This document shows, piece by piece, positions 24,854 to 33,324 of a stretch of DNA of 64,000 nucleotides. The stretch is from assembly GCF_900659635.1 (NCBI RefSeq), contig NZ_CAACVB010000008.1, positions 1-64,000 of the forward strand, read 5' to 3'. Each line of letters begins with the position of its first letter. The first letter of the stretch is position 1. The stretch is from Actinomadura roseirufa (GTDB taxonomy: Bacteria > Actinomycetota > Actinomycetes > Streptosporangiales > Streptosporangiaceae). The notes under the pieces were generated by a model. The model did no database searches, had not been told where the DNA came from, and saw only the letters and a program-made list of their open reading frames with translations. The position numbers were made by a program, and so were the translations under genes.

Positions 24854-26334
24854 GCGCCGGGCTCGGCGCGGCCGTCGTCGCCGGGCTCCGCGAGGCCGGG
24901 TCGCGCGAGGTGCTGGTCCGCGGAGACCGGCGGCTGACGGGCGAGGAGGTGCTGGCGATGGTGGCGACGGCGACCGCCCGGCTCACGGCGGCGGGCGTCC
25001 GGCCCGGCGACACGGTCGCCTGCCTGTACGGATCCGAGCTGGAGTCGCCCATCGGCCGGGTGGTGGCGCTCGCGCTCGGGTTACGGTACGTCCACGTGCT
25101 GCGCGGCGTGCCCGTCACGGTGGCGGGCCAGGTCATGCGGACTCTGCGGACGTCGGCGCTGCTGTACGAGCCGTCCCGGGGGGACGAGGTGGCCGCGCTG
25201 CTGGAGGCGTGCCCCGTCCCGATCGTCCGGGGTCTGGACGCGGACCTCTTCGGGCCCCCGCGGGAGGGCGTGGTGACCGCGCCGGACCTCGGCGACTCCC
25301 CCGAGATCGCCTGGGTCACCTTCAGCAGCGGTTCGACGGGCGAGCGCAAGGCCGTCGCCTACGAGCACCGCGCCGAGGCGGCGCAGTACAGGGTGGCGCG
25401 GGCGGTGTTCGGGCGCGAGCGCTGGCGGCTCCTGGTGATCCCCCTCCCCCGCTACCTCCCGGACGTCTTCGTCCTGTGGGCGCTCGCGAGCGGCGGCACC
25501 GCGATCCTCGAACCGGACGGGCGGCCGGAACGGCTGGCCGACGTCGCCGAGCGGGAGAACGTCACGCACCTGATGGCGGGCTGCCCGGCCGAGCTGTACG
25601 AGCTCGCCGACCATCTGGAGACGCGGCCCGCCGACCCGCCGGACCTGCGGCTGGTGATCTACGGTGGCGCCGGTCCCGTCCCGTCGCGCGGCGCGCGGGC
25701 GGCGCGGCGGCTGGGCGCGGTGCTGATGCAGACGTACGGGACCTCCGAGGGCGGCCTGCTGACCTCCCTCGGCCCGCGCGACCACGCGCGCCCGGACCTG
25801 CTCGCCTCCGTCGGCCGGGCCGTCCCGGGCGTCGAGCTGCGGATCCGCGGCAAGGACGGCGCGGACCTGCCGAGCGAGGCGGTCGGCGAGATCTGGGTCC
25901 GCACCGACCAGCGGATGCGCGGCTACGTGGACGCCGCGATCGGCACCGCCCCCGTCACCGGCGACGGCTGGGTGCGCACCGGCGACCTCGGTCACCTGGA
26001 TTCGTCCGGATACCTGTTCCTGCTCGGCCGGACGGAGGAGGGCCTTCCGGAGGGCCTCCACTCCCGCCCGATCGAGGACGTCCTCACCGGGCATCCGGCC
26101 GTGATGGGCGCGGCGGTGTTCGCCGTCCCCGGTCCCGCCGGGCCGGTGCTGGAGGGCGCCGTCGTCGCCCGCGAGGGACAGCGGCCCGACCTGGACGAGC
26201 TGCGCGGGCTCGTCCGTGCCTCCCTCGGCCACGACCATGAGCCCCGCCGCCTCCACCTCGTCGACGAGATCCCGTGCGGCCCGTCCGGCAAACCGAACAA
26301 ACCCGCCCTGACCTCGCGATTCACCCACCCTTGA
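24850..26334 (+). CDS. AMP-dependent acyl/aryl ligase (ANL superfamily)
   Basis: 494 aa. ATG overlaps the P450 stop (ATGA). The P-loop A3 is FSSGSTGERKAV, A5 is MQTYGTSEGG, A7 is WVRTGDLG, and the A10 lysine is in CGPSGKPNKPAL. It activates a carboxylate as acyl-AMP for amide or thioester formation. There is no carrier protein or condensation domain nearby, so it may join the acid to a free amine or CoA. The last gene of the operon, followed directly by a GntR-type operator for the next unit. Confidence 0.9.
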   Translation: MSAGLGAAVVAGLREAGSREVLVRGDRRLTGEEVLAMVATATARLTAAGVRPGDTVACLYGSELESPIGRVVALALGLRYVHVLRGVPVTVAGQVMRTLRTSALLYEPSRGDEVAALLEACPVPIVRGLDADLFGPPREGVVTAPDLGDSPEIAWVTFSSGSTGERKAVAYEHRAEAAQYRVARAVFGRERWRLLVIPLPRYLPDVFVLWALASGGTAILEPDGRPERLADVAERENVTHLMAGCPAELYELADHLETRPADPPDLRLVIYGGAGPVPSRGARAARRLGAVLMQTYGTSEGGLLTSLGPRDHARPDLLASVGRAVPGVELRIRGKDGADLPSEAVGEIWVRTDQRMRGYVDAAIGTAPVTGDGWVRTGDLGHLDSSGYLFLLGRTEEGLPEGLHSRPIEDVLTGHPAVMGAAVFAVPGPAGPVLEGAVVAREGQRPDLDELRGLVRASLGHDHEPRRLHLVDEIPCGPSGKPNKPALTSRFTHP

Positions 26335-26336
26335 CC

Positions 26337-26352
26337 ATGTAGCATGTTACAT
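26337..26352. promoter_or_regulatory. GntR-type operator, site 1
   Basis: ATGTAGCATGTTACAT, one base from the perfect palindrome found at 36049. It lies two bases after the AMP-ligase stop and about 85 bp before the nitrilase ATG. It probably governs the nitrilase gene by the GntR protein at 35.2-36.0 kb. Confidence 0.75.
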
Positions 26353-26437
26353 GCGATCATCCGGGTAGAGTGCGGCGCGCGCGAGAAGACGTCCGCGCGC
26401 CGCGGCATCATGGCGAGCGGGTGGAGGAACCTCGACG

Positions 26438-27253
26438 ATGACTCGGATGGCCGTTGCCCAGATCGGCGCGCAGGCGGCGCGTCCCGCCGCGAACCTCGTG
26501 CGCGTCGAGTCCAAGATCCGGCAGGCCGCCGCCGCGGGGGCCGCGCTGGTCGTGTTCCCCGAATGCGCCCTCACCGGCTACATGCTCGGCAGCCGGGAGG
26601 AGGCCGAGGCGGCGGCGCTGCGCGCGGACGGCCCGGAGGTCGCGGCGCTCACCGCGCTGTGCGCGGAGCTCGGCGTCCACGCGGTCGCCGGGCTGCTGGA
26701 GCGCGACGGCGGGATGCTCTACAACACGGCCCTGCTCATCGGCCCGGACGGCGTCGCCGGACGGCACCGCAAGCGGCACCTGCCGCACCTCGGCGCGGAC
26801 CGCTTCACCGACGAGCCCGAGCCCGGCGGCCCCTCGGTGTTCGAGACGCCGTTCGGCGCCGTCGGCATCGAGATCTGCTACGAGGTCCGCTTCCCGGAGG
26901 TGGCGCGGACCCTCGCGCTCGCCGGAGCGGACGTCATCGCCGTGCCCACCAACTGGCCCGTCCAGTCCCGCAACCTCGCCGAGCAGTTCACGGCGGTCCG
27001 GGCGGCGGAGAACCTGGTCTACCTGCTCGCCGCCAACCGTCCCGACCGCGAGGGGGACGCGGACTTCGTCGGGCTCAGCCGCATCGTCGACCCCTCGGGC
27101 AGAGTGCTCGTGACGGCGGGCGAGGACGGCGAGGACCTCCTGGTCGCCGACATCGACGTCGAGCGGGCACGCGACAAGAGCATCGTGTTCGAGGAGGACA
27201 CCTTCGTCGTCCGCCCGTTCGCCGACCGCCGCCCCGAAACGTACGCGTTGTAA
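26438..27253 (+). CDS. Carbon-nitrogen hydrolase (nitrilase-superfamily amidase)
   Basis: 271 aa. Catalytic triad E42 (VFPECALTGY), K112 (HRKRHLP) and C147 (GIEICYEVRFPE). The family hydrolyses amides or carbamoyl groups to acid plus ammonia. GGAGG lies ten bases before the ATG. The upstream operator groups it with the catabolic regulon rather than with the operon that precedes it. Substrate unknown. Confidence 0.9.
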   Translation: MTRMAVAQIGAQAARPAANLVRVESKIRQAAAAGAALVVFPECALTGYMLGSREEAEAAALRADGPEVAALTALCAELGVHAVAGLLERDGGMLYNTALLIGPDGVAGRHRKRHLPHLGADRFTDEPEPGGPSVFETPFGAVGIEICYEVRFPEVARTLALAGADVIAVPTNWPVQSRNLAEQFTAVRAAENLVYLLAANRPDREGDADFVGLSRIVDPSGRVLVTAGEDGEDLLVADIDVERARDKSIVFEEDTFVVRPFADRRPETYAL

Positions 27254-27326
27254 ATCGCGGAACCGGCTGTATTCACTGCGCGCTCGCGTGACGGCCGGCC
27301 ACCCTGAGAAAGGGCCTCGAACTGCA

Positions 27327-27364
27327 CGGCAACGGCCCGGGACATCCGTCCCGGGCCGTTGCCG
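27327..27364. terminator. Strong bidirectional terminator
   Basis: A perfect 17-bp stem (CGGCAACGGCCCGGGAC / GTCCCGGGCCGTTGCCG) with a 4-base loop is followed on the + strand by TTTGTGTTGTTCTTT. It separates the convergent nitrilase and ABC-transporter genes. Confidence 0.95.
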
Positions 27365-27383
27365 TTTGTGTTGTTCTTTCTGG

Positions 27384-28379
27384 TCAGGCGGCTTCCCGGG
27401 CGCGGCGGTGGTCCCAGGCTCCGTTCGCCACGATCGCCACCAGCAGGACGACGCCGTAGGCGATCTGGAGTACGAACGACGACACCTGCAGGAAGCTCAG
27501 CAGGTTCTGGATCAGGAACAGCGAGGCGCCTCCGGCGGCGGCACCGAGCAGGCCACCGCGTCCGCCGGAGAGGCTGACCCCGCCGAGCGCCACGCCCGCG
27601 ATGGCGACCAGCGTGTAGGACGGCCCCACCGTCGCGTCGGCGCCGCCGAGAACCGCCGCGATGAGCAGCCCGGCGACACCGGTGATGGCGCCGCCGATCA
27701 CGTAGGCGGTGAAGCGCGTCCACGCGACCGGGACGCCCGCGGTGTAGGCCGCCCGGTCGTTGCTGCCCGAGGCGCGCAGGTTGCGGGCGAAGGCGGTGCG
27801 CAGGACCGCCTGCCACGCCACCGCGAACAGCACGAGGACGAGGAGCACGCCGGCGGTGCCCGCCGCGGACCCGCTCGCCAGGTCGGCGAGCGCGGGCGGC
27901 ACCGCGCCGCCCGGCGTCGGCATCAGCCGGGTGGCCAGGCCCGTGTACACCAGGTACGTCCCGAGCGTCGCGATGATCGGCGGCACCCGCAGGCCCGTCA
28001 CCAGCGCGCCGTTGACGGCGCCCGCCAGCGCTCCCGCGCCGACCGCGATCGCGACCAGCAGCGGGACGCTCTCGACCCCGCGCGGCACGACGATGCCGCC
28101 GATCAGCACGGAGATCAGCCCGGCGGCGGGCCCGACCGACAGGTCGATCCCGCCGCCGCCGGACATGACGACGGGCGCCTCCGCCATCGCCAGCAGGACG
28201 AGCGGCAGCGCGCTCGCGGCGGCGAGCTGCCAGCCGCCCTGGGCGAGGAAGCCGGGGTTCACCACGGCCGTCAGCGCGACGAGCCCGGCCGCCAGCACGA
28301 CGGCGGGCACGAAGTACGGAACGGTGCGCGCCGGGGCGCGGGTGCGCGCCGCCGCCGGTTCCACGGTCGACGCGGTCAT
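27384..28379 (-). CDS. Ribose-type ABC transporter permease 2
   Basis: 331 aa, about nine hydrophobic segments, of the BPD_transp_2 family. Family motifs: GGGGIDLSVGPAAGLISVLI and GGVSLSGGRGG. The ATG at 28379 overlaps the stop of the ATPase gene (ATGA). Last gene of a four-gene importer operon transcribed leftward from 32.25 kb. Confidence 0.9.
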   Translation of the reverse strand: MTASTVEPAAARTRAPARTVPYFVPAVVLAAGLVALTAVVNPGFLAQGGWQLAAASALPLVLLAMAEAPVVMSGGGGIDLSVGPAAGLISVLIGGIVVPRGVESVPLLVAIAVGAGALAGAVNGALVTGLRVPPIIATLGTYLVYTGLATRLMPTPGGAVPPALADLASGSAAGTAGVLLVLVLFAVAWQAVLRTAFARNLRASGSNDRAAYTAGVPVAWTRFTAYVIGGAITGVAGLLIAAVLGGADATVGPSYTLVAIAGVALGGVSLSGGRGGLLGAAAGGASLFLIQNLLSFLQVSSFVLQIAYGVVLLVAIVANGAWDHRRAREAA

Positions 28380-29962
28380 CGCGCCGCCTCCTTTCCCTCG
28401 TGCCGTCCCGCGTGTCCGTCCGGCTGGCCGAACATCGCGTGCAGGACGGCGTCGTGGCCGAGCCGGTCGCCGCCGAGGACGGCGAACACCGACCGGTCCC
28501 GGAAGACCGCCACCCGGTCGCACACCGCCACCAGCTCATCGATCTCGGTCGAGAGCAGGACGATCGCGACCCCCTCGGCGGCGAGCCCGCGCAGCAGCGC
28601 GTACATCTCCACCTTGGTGTTCTGGTCGACGCCCCGGGTGGGGTCGTGCATGACCAGGACCTTCGGTTCCAGGGCGAGCCACCGGCCGACCAGGACCTTC
28701 TGCTGGTTGCCGCCGCTCAGCCGCTCCACCGGGCCGTCGGGGTCGGCGGCGGTGACCCGCAGCCGGCGGCCGAACTCGGCGGTGATCTCCCGTGCCCGGC
28801 GCCGGGAGTACAGCCCGAACCGCGCGATGCGGGGCAGCACCGCCAGGACGAGGTTGTCGACCACGGGCAGGGAGGCGAACAGCCCCTCCGCCTGCCGGTT
28901 GCCGGGCACGAAGACGACGCCGTCGCCGACGGCGCGCCGGTAGCCGCGCACGCGCGCCCAGCCGTCGCCGGTCCGCACGCTCACCTCGCCGGTGGGGCTG
29001 TCGCGCAGCCCGGCGAGCACCCGCAGGAACTCGCCGCCGCCGTGCCCCTCCAGCCCCGCCACACCGAAGATCTCCCCGTCCCGCACCTCCAGCGCGACGG
29101 GCTCGGACCGGGCGGTCACCCGCACGTCCCGGCAGCGCAGCCGCACGTCCCCGGTGGTCGCGCCGGTGTCCCGAGCCTTGCCCGGTGCCGGGTCGGCCGG
29201 TCCGGCCGTCCCGGTCCGCGGGCTCATCAGCCGCAGCAGCCGCGCCGTCGTCGCCTCCTTCTTGGCGAGCGTCGCGACGCTCTCGCCGAGCCGCAGGACG
29301 GTCGCGCTGTCGCAGAGCAGCTCCAGCTCCTCCATCCGGTGCGAGACGAACAGGACGCTCCGCCCGTCGGATCGCCGCCGGTCGATGAGCTGGAAGAGCC
29401 GGTCGCGCGCCTCCAGGTCGAGGGCGGAGGTGGACTCGTCCAGGATGAGCAGCTTCCAGGGGCGCACCAGGGCGCGGGCGATCGTCACGAGCTGCCGGAC
29501 GGCCAGCGACTGGCCGCGGGCGGGCCGGTCGAGCAGCCGCGGGTCGAGGCCGAGCGCCTCGAACGCCTCCTCGGCGGCGTCCCGCCCGCCGCCGGCGGCG
29601 CGGCGCCGGAAGAGGCCGTCGCCGCCGAGCCGCACGTTGTCGCGCACCGACAGCTCGTCGGCGATCAGCGTCTCCTGGAAGACCGTCACGACGCCGTGGT
29701 CCTGCGCGGCGCGGGGCGAGTGGAACACGGCCGGCTCGCCCGCGACCGCGAGGTTCCCCCCGGACGGCACGACCACCCCGCTGAGCACCTTCACCAGCGT
29801 GCTCTTGCCGGAGCCGTTCTCCCCGATGAGGCCGTGGACCTGACCGGGCATGATGTCGAACGAGCAGTGCCGCAGCGCGACGGTGCTCCCGTAGGAATGC
29901 CGCACGTCACAGACCGAGACCAGTGGTTCCGGGCCGGCCGCGCGTTCCTTCGTCGATGGCAT
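28376..29962 (-). CDS. Ribose-type ABC transporter ATPase (two nucleotide-binding domains)
   Basis: 528 aa. The first domain has Walker A GENGSGKST and Walker B LLILDESTSAL, with a divergent signature (ARGQSLAVRQLVTIARAL). The second has a degenerate Walker A (GLEGHGGGE), a good signature LSGGNQQKVLVGRWL and VLVMHDPTRGVD. This is the RbsA/MglA architecture. GAGGGAAG precedes the ATG. Confidence 0.93.
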   Translation of the reverse strand: MPSTKERAAGPEPLVSVCDVRHSYGSTVALRHCSFDIMPGQVHGLIGENGSGKSTLVKVLSGVVVPSGGNLAVAGEPAVFHSPRAAQDHGVVTVFQETLIADELSVRDNVRLGGDGLFRRRAAGGGRDAAEEAFEALGLDPRLLDRPARGQSLAVRQLVTIARALVRPWKLLILDESTSALDLEARDRLFQLIDRRRSDGRSVLFVSHRMEELELLCDSATVLRLGESVATLAKKEATTARLLRLMSPRTGTAGPADPAPGKARDTGATTGDVRLRCRDVRVTARSEPVALEVRDGEIFGVAGLEGHGGGEFLRVLAGLRDSPTGEVSVRTGDGWARVRGYRRAVGDGVVFVPGNRQAEGLFASLPVVDNLVLAVLPRIARFGLYSRRRAREITAEFGRRLRVTAADPDGPVERLSGGNQQKVLVGRWLALEPKVLVMHDPTRGVDQNTKVEMYALLRGLAAEGVAIVLLSTEIDELVAVCDRVAVFRDRSVFAVLGGDRLGHDAVLHAMFGQPDGHAGRHEGKEAAR

Positions 29963-29971
29963 GGGCTTCCC

Positions 29972-30973
29972 TCAGATCCGCTGTGCGATGTGCTTGTCAC
30001 GGCCGTAGAGCGCGACGAGGACGAGGATCAGCAGCCCCAGCAGCACCTGCTGCATGCTCGCGTCCAGGTCGAACCCGATCAGCAGCATCGTCATCTCGAT
30101 GGTGACGAGCACGCCGGAGATGGTGCGCGGGTAGCCGCCCCGGCCGCCGAGCAGCGACGTGCCGCCCACCACGACGGCGGTGATGGTGGAGAACAGGTAG
30201 GGCGCGCCGATGTCGGCGGACGCGCCGCCGCTGAACCCGCCGAGCAGCACCCCCGCGACCGCCGCGCCGAGCGCGCTGACGGTGTACACCGCGACGCGCG
30301 TCCGCATCGGCCTGACCAGCGCGAGCGACGCGGCGGTGCGGTTGGTGCCGAGCGCGTAGACGTGCCGGCCGAGGACGCCGCGCCGCTCGACCAGCACCAC
30401 GACGGCGGCCAGCACGACCCACAGCACGAGCGCCAGCGGCACCGGGAACGGTCCCGTCCGGCCGCCGGGCGACACCGCCTCGGTGACGAACCCGGGAACC
30501 TTCCCGCCGGTGTCGCCGTGCGTCGCCTGGAGCACCGCGCCGGTCGTGATCGCGCCGGTGGCCAGCGTCACGATCAGCGGGTGCAGGCCGAGGACGCTGG
30601 AGCCGATGCCGTTGGCGACGCCGATGACGACGGCCAGCACGGCGATCAGCAGGAAGGTCGCGGTGGGGCTCCACCCGGCGGCGTAGCGGGTGGTGAGCAG
30701 CACGTCCGCCATGCCCATCACGGCCGGGATCGACAGGTCGATCCCGCCGATCAGGACGGCCCAGGTCTGGCCGATCGCCGCGATGCCCAGGATCGAGGCC
30801 AGCAGCAGCAGGGACAGCAGCCCGGTGCGCGAGAACACGCTGGGCAGGGTGGCCAGCAGGACGAGCAGCAGCCCCGCCGGCGCCAGGTGCACGAGGGCGG
30901 CGGGGGCGACCAGGCGGCTGCACGCCCGCCTCGCCCACACGGGGCGCTCAGTCGTGGTCGTGAGTGAGGCCAT
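29972..30973 (-). CDS. Ribose-type ABC transporter permease 1
   Basis: 333 aa, BPD_transp_2 family. GGIDLSIPAVMGMADVLL and VVVGGTSLLGGRGGYPRTIS are the conserved loops. Two different permeases imply a heterodimeric channel. It overlaps no neighbour but lies 3 bp before the substrate-binding gene and 9 bp from the ATPase. Confidence 0.9.
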   Translation of the reverse strand: MASLTTTTERPVWARRACSRLVAPAALVHLAPAGLLLVLLATLPSVFSRTGLLSLLLLASILGIAAIGQTWAVLIGGIDLSIPAVMGMADVLLTTRYAAGWSPTATFLLIAVLAVVIGVANGIGSSVLGLHPLIVTLATGAITTGAVLQATHGDTGGKVPGFVTEAVSPGGRTGPFPVPLALVLWVVLAAVVVLVERRGVLGRHVYALGTNRTAASLALVRPMRTRVAVYTVSALGAAVAGVLLGGFSGGASADIGAPYLFSTITAVVVGGTSLLGGRGGYPRTISGVLVTIEMTMLLIGFDLDASMQQVLLGLLILVLVALYGRDKHIAQRI

Positions 30974-30976
30974 GGG

Positions 30977-32248
30977 TCACCTCTGTCCGGTCATCGGGTC
31001 GAGGGCCGGGGCGGGCGAGCCCCCGGTGAACAGGGCGTCGTAGTAGGCGTCGGCGACGGGCCGCCCGTCGGTGGGCTCGGCCGTCCCGGCGCTGTTGACG
31101 GTCATGCCGGGCGCCGCGTACTTGGGGAAGTCCTTCGTGTCCGCCACGGGGATGGGGTAGAGCAGCGTGTTCACCCGCGGCTTCTGGCCCGACAGCATCC
31201 GCGTCGCCACGACGAACGCCTCGTACACGCAGCTGCGGGGACCGTGGATGAGGCTGGTCGAGGGCCGGTCACCGGCGTCGCGGGAGAAGGCCAGCCAGGA
31301 GTCGGTCAGGTCGTAGGCGGCGATCGGCGGCACGGGCCGGTGCGCCTGCTGGAACGCCTGGCCCATGGGCGTCGCGCAGTTCCCCGAGTCCCAGGCCCCG
31401 GCCACCTTGCCCGGGTGGGTCGCGAGGTAGCGCAGCGTCTGCGCCTTGACGGTGGACGGCGTCCAGTCCCCGTTGATCGTGTCGACCCGCAGGCCGGCGG
31501 CCTCGAAGGCGCGCCGGGCGGCCGACTCGCGCGTCTCCGCCGCCGTGACCCCGGGGATCCCGCGGCACAGCAGGACCGTGTCGCCGCGCCCGGCCCGCTG
31601 CGCGAGCCAGCGCGCGGTCGTCCCGGCGGCGGCGTACTCCCCGATGTCGGACTGGATGACGTTCGTGCACGTGGTCCCGGTCTGCATGACGACGACCAGG
31701 GACCCCGCGCGCTGCGCCTTCTGGAACGCCGAACACAGCCCGGTGGACGGCGGCTGCATCACCAGGATCACGTCGCAGTTCCGCTGCACCATGTTGCTGA
31801 TCTGCGTGGACTGGAGCATCGTGCTGTTGTTGGCGTCCGCCGAGGTCAGCGTGCCTTTGGCCAGCCCCTTGGCCTTGAGCTGGCCGAACAGGCGCTGCGC
31901 CTGGTCGAGCCCGGCGACGCGCCACGGGTTGCCCTGGTAGGCGCTGCTGTAGCAGAAGCTCCACGGCGCTTTGCCGGGCTTCCACTTGTCGTAGGGATTG
32001 GGGCCCAGGCGGGCGAAGTTCCAGAAACCGTCGTAGTTCGGCCGGACGGAGCCCGGCAACGCGTCAAGGGCCTTCGTGTGCTCGGCCGCGGCCGGTTTGC
32101 CGGGCGCCAGCGCCGTGTAGACGGCGCCGGCCCCCGAGCCGGCCGCGTCGCAGGCGCCGAGGAAGGCCGCCATGAGGAGCGCCGACACGGCGAGCGAGAG
32201 CCACGGCCGCTTCGAGCGGTCGCCGGGGCTCGTGCTGGTTGAGGTCAT
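30977..32248 (-). CDS. Substrate-binding lipoprotein of the ABC importer
   Basis: 423 aa. The signal peptide ends in the lipobox FLGAC (C33 would be lipidated). The body is a periplasmic-binding-protein type 1 fold (FCYSSAYQGNPWRVAGLDQA, CDVILVMQPPSTGLCSAFQK, VAGAWDSGNCATPMGQAFQQ). Several Cys are unusual for the class and may form disulfides. GGAGG precedes the ATG at 32248. First gene of the importer operon; its promoter region holds operator site 2. Confidence 0.88.
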   Translation of the reverse strand: MTSTSTSPGDRSKRPWLSLAVSALLMAAFLGACDAAGSGAGAVYTALAPGKPAAAEHTKALDALPGSVRPNYDGFWNFARLGPNPYDKWKPGKAPWSFCYSSAYQGNPWRVAGLDQAQRLFGQLKAKGLAKGTLTSADANNSTMLQSTQISNMVQRNCDVILVMQPPSTGLCSAFQKAQRAGSLVVVMQTGTTCTNVIQSDIGEYAAAGTTARWLAQRAGRGDTVLLCRGIPGVTAAETRESAARRAFEAAGLRVDTINGDWTPSTVKAQTLRYLATHPGKVAGAWDSGNCATPMGQAFQQAHRPVPPIAAYDLTDSWLAFSRDAGDRPSTSLIHGPRSCVYEAFVVATRMLSGQKPRVNTLLYPIPVADTKDFPKYAAPGMTVNSAGTAEPTDGRPVADAYYDALFTGGSPAPALDPMTGQR

Positions 32249-32364
32249 GAAGCCGCACCTCCAGAGGGGCGAACGGCGGGTTTTCGGGCTGGCTGGGTCA
32301 CGGGAGCCCTTCGCGTGCCGGGATCGTCCGACACGGTCGTTTGCCCAGTTCAAGCAGTATTGAT

Positions 32365-32380
32365 ATGTAGCATGCGACAT
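32365..32380. promoter_or_regulatory. GntR-type operator, site 2 (divergent promoter)
   Basis: ATGTAGCATGCGACAT, one base from the perfect palindrome at 36049. It lies between the leftward importer operon and the rightward catabolic operon, placed to control both. Confidence 0.8.
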
Positions 32381-32422
32381 GTCAATATGCTGACGGAAGC
32401 TCGAGCACGAAAGGAACGACCG

Positions 32423-33292
32423 ATGACCGAACTGACCACCGGCATGGCGGCGGTGAACGGCATACGCATGCACTACACGCGTGCGGGGACCGACGGTCCG
32501 CTGCTTGTCCTGCTGCACGGCTGGCCGCAGACGGGGTACATGTGGCGGCACCTGATCGAACCGCTCGCGGAGAAGTACGTCGTGGTGGCGCCGGACCTGC
32601 GCGGCTACGGGCACAGCGACAAGCCGCTCTCCGGCTACGACAAGCGGACGATGGCCGAGGACGTCTCCGCGCTCATGCGGCACCTCGGCCACGAGAATGC
32701 GTCGGTGATCGGGCATGACCGCGGCGGACGGGTCGCGCACCGCTGGGGCCTCGACCGGCCGGACGAGGTCGAGCAGGTCGTGATCCTCGACATCATCCCG
32801 ACCCGCGAGGTGCTGGAGCGGCTCGACCGCGACTACGCCGCCCGGCAGTGGCACTGGATGTTCCATCTCCAGGGGGACCTGCCGGAGCTGCTCGCGGGCT
32901 CGAACATCGGCGCCTACCTCGGCTACTTCTTCGAGAAGTGGACCTTCAACCGGTCCGTGTTCGACCCCGAGACCGTCGCCCGCTACGTCGCGGCGTTCTC
33001 CGCTCCGGGGGCGCTGCGGGCGTCCTTCGACGACTACCGCGAGTCCTGGGGCACCGACGCCGAGCACGACAACGCCGACCACGAGGCCGGGCGCAAGCTG
33101 ACCATGCCGCTGCAGGTCCTGTGGGGCGCGACCGGCTCCAGCGCGGCGCTGCCGACGGTCGACATCTGGTCCCAGTACGCCGAGAACGTGATCGGCGCGC
33201 CGATCCCGGAGTGCGGCCACTTCCTGCCGGAGGAGCGCCCCGACGAGGTGCTCGCCGAGCTGCGGACCTTCCTGACCGCGTTCACGGCCTAG
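32423..33292 (+). CDS. Haloacetate (fluoroacetate) dehalogenase-like alpha/beta hydrolase
   Basis: 289 aa. HDRGGRVAHR places the nucleophile D99 with R100 and R103; D123 (LDIIPT) and a late His (CGHFLPEE) follow. WHW at 143-145 gives H144 and W145, and Y205 is in DDYRES. These match the catalytic, carboxylate-binding and halide-binding residues of the fluoroacetate dehalogenase family in order and nearly in spacing. Epoxide hydrolases share the fold but not this whole set. The real substrate may be a non-halogenated relative. AAAGGAA precedes the ATG. First gene of the operon 32.4-35.1 kb. Confidence 0.8.
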   Translation: MTELTTGMAAVNGIRMHYTRAGTDGPLLVLLHGWPQTGYMWRHLIEPLAEKYVVVAPDLRGYGHSDKPLSGYDKRTMAEDVSALMRHLGHENASVIGHDRGGRVAHRWGLDRPDEVEQVVILDIIPTREVLERLDRDYAARQWHWMFHLQGDLPELLAGSNIGAYLGYFFEKWTFNRSVFDPETVARYVAAFSAPGALRASFDDYRESWGTDAEHDNADHEAGRKLTMPLQVLWGATGSSAALPTVDIWSQYAENVIGAPIPECGHFLPEERPDEVLAELRTFLTAFTA

Positions 33293-33324
33293 CGCCCGCC
33301 CGTCCACGAGCACCAGGAGTAAAG

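Noticed and set aside
26438-27253. Nitrilase as fifth gene of the cucumopine-like operon
   Set aside because: A 103-bp gap with a GntR operator identical in type to the catabolic promoters separates it, while the other four genes overlap.
28400-30967. 855-codon frame opposite the ABC transporter genes
   Set aside because: His/Asp/Gln/Arg-rich low-complexity translation spanning two real genes on the other strand.
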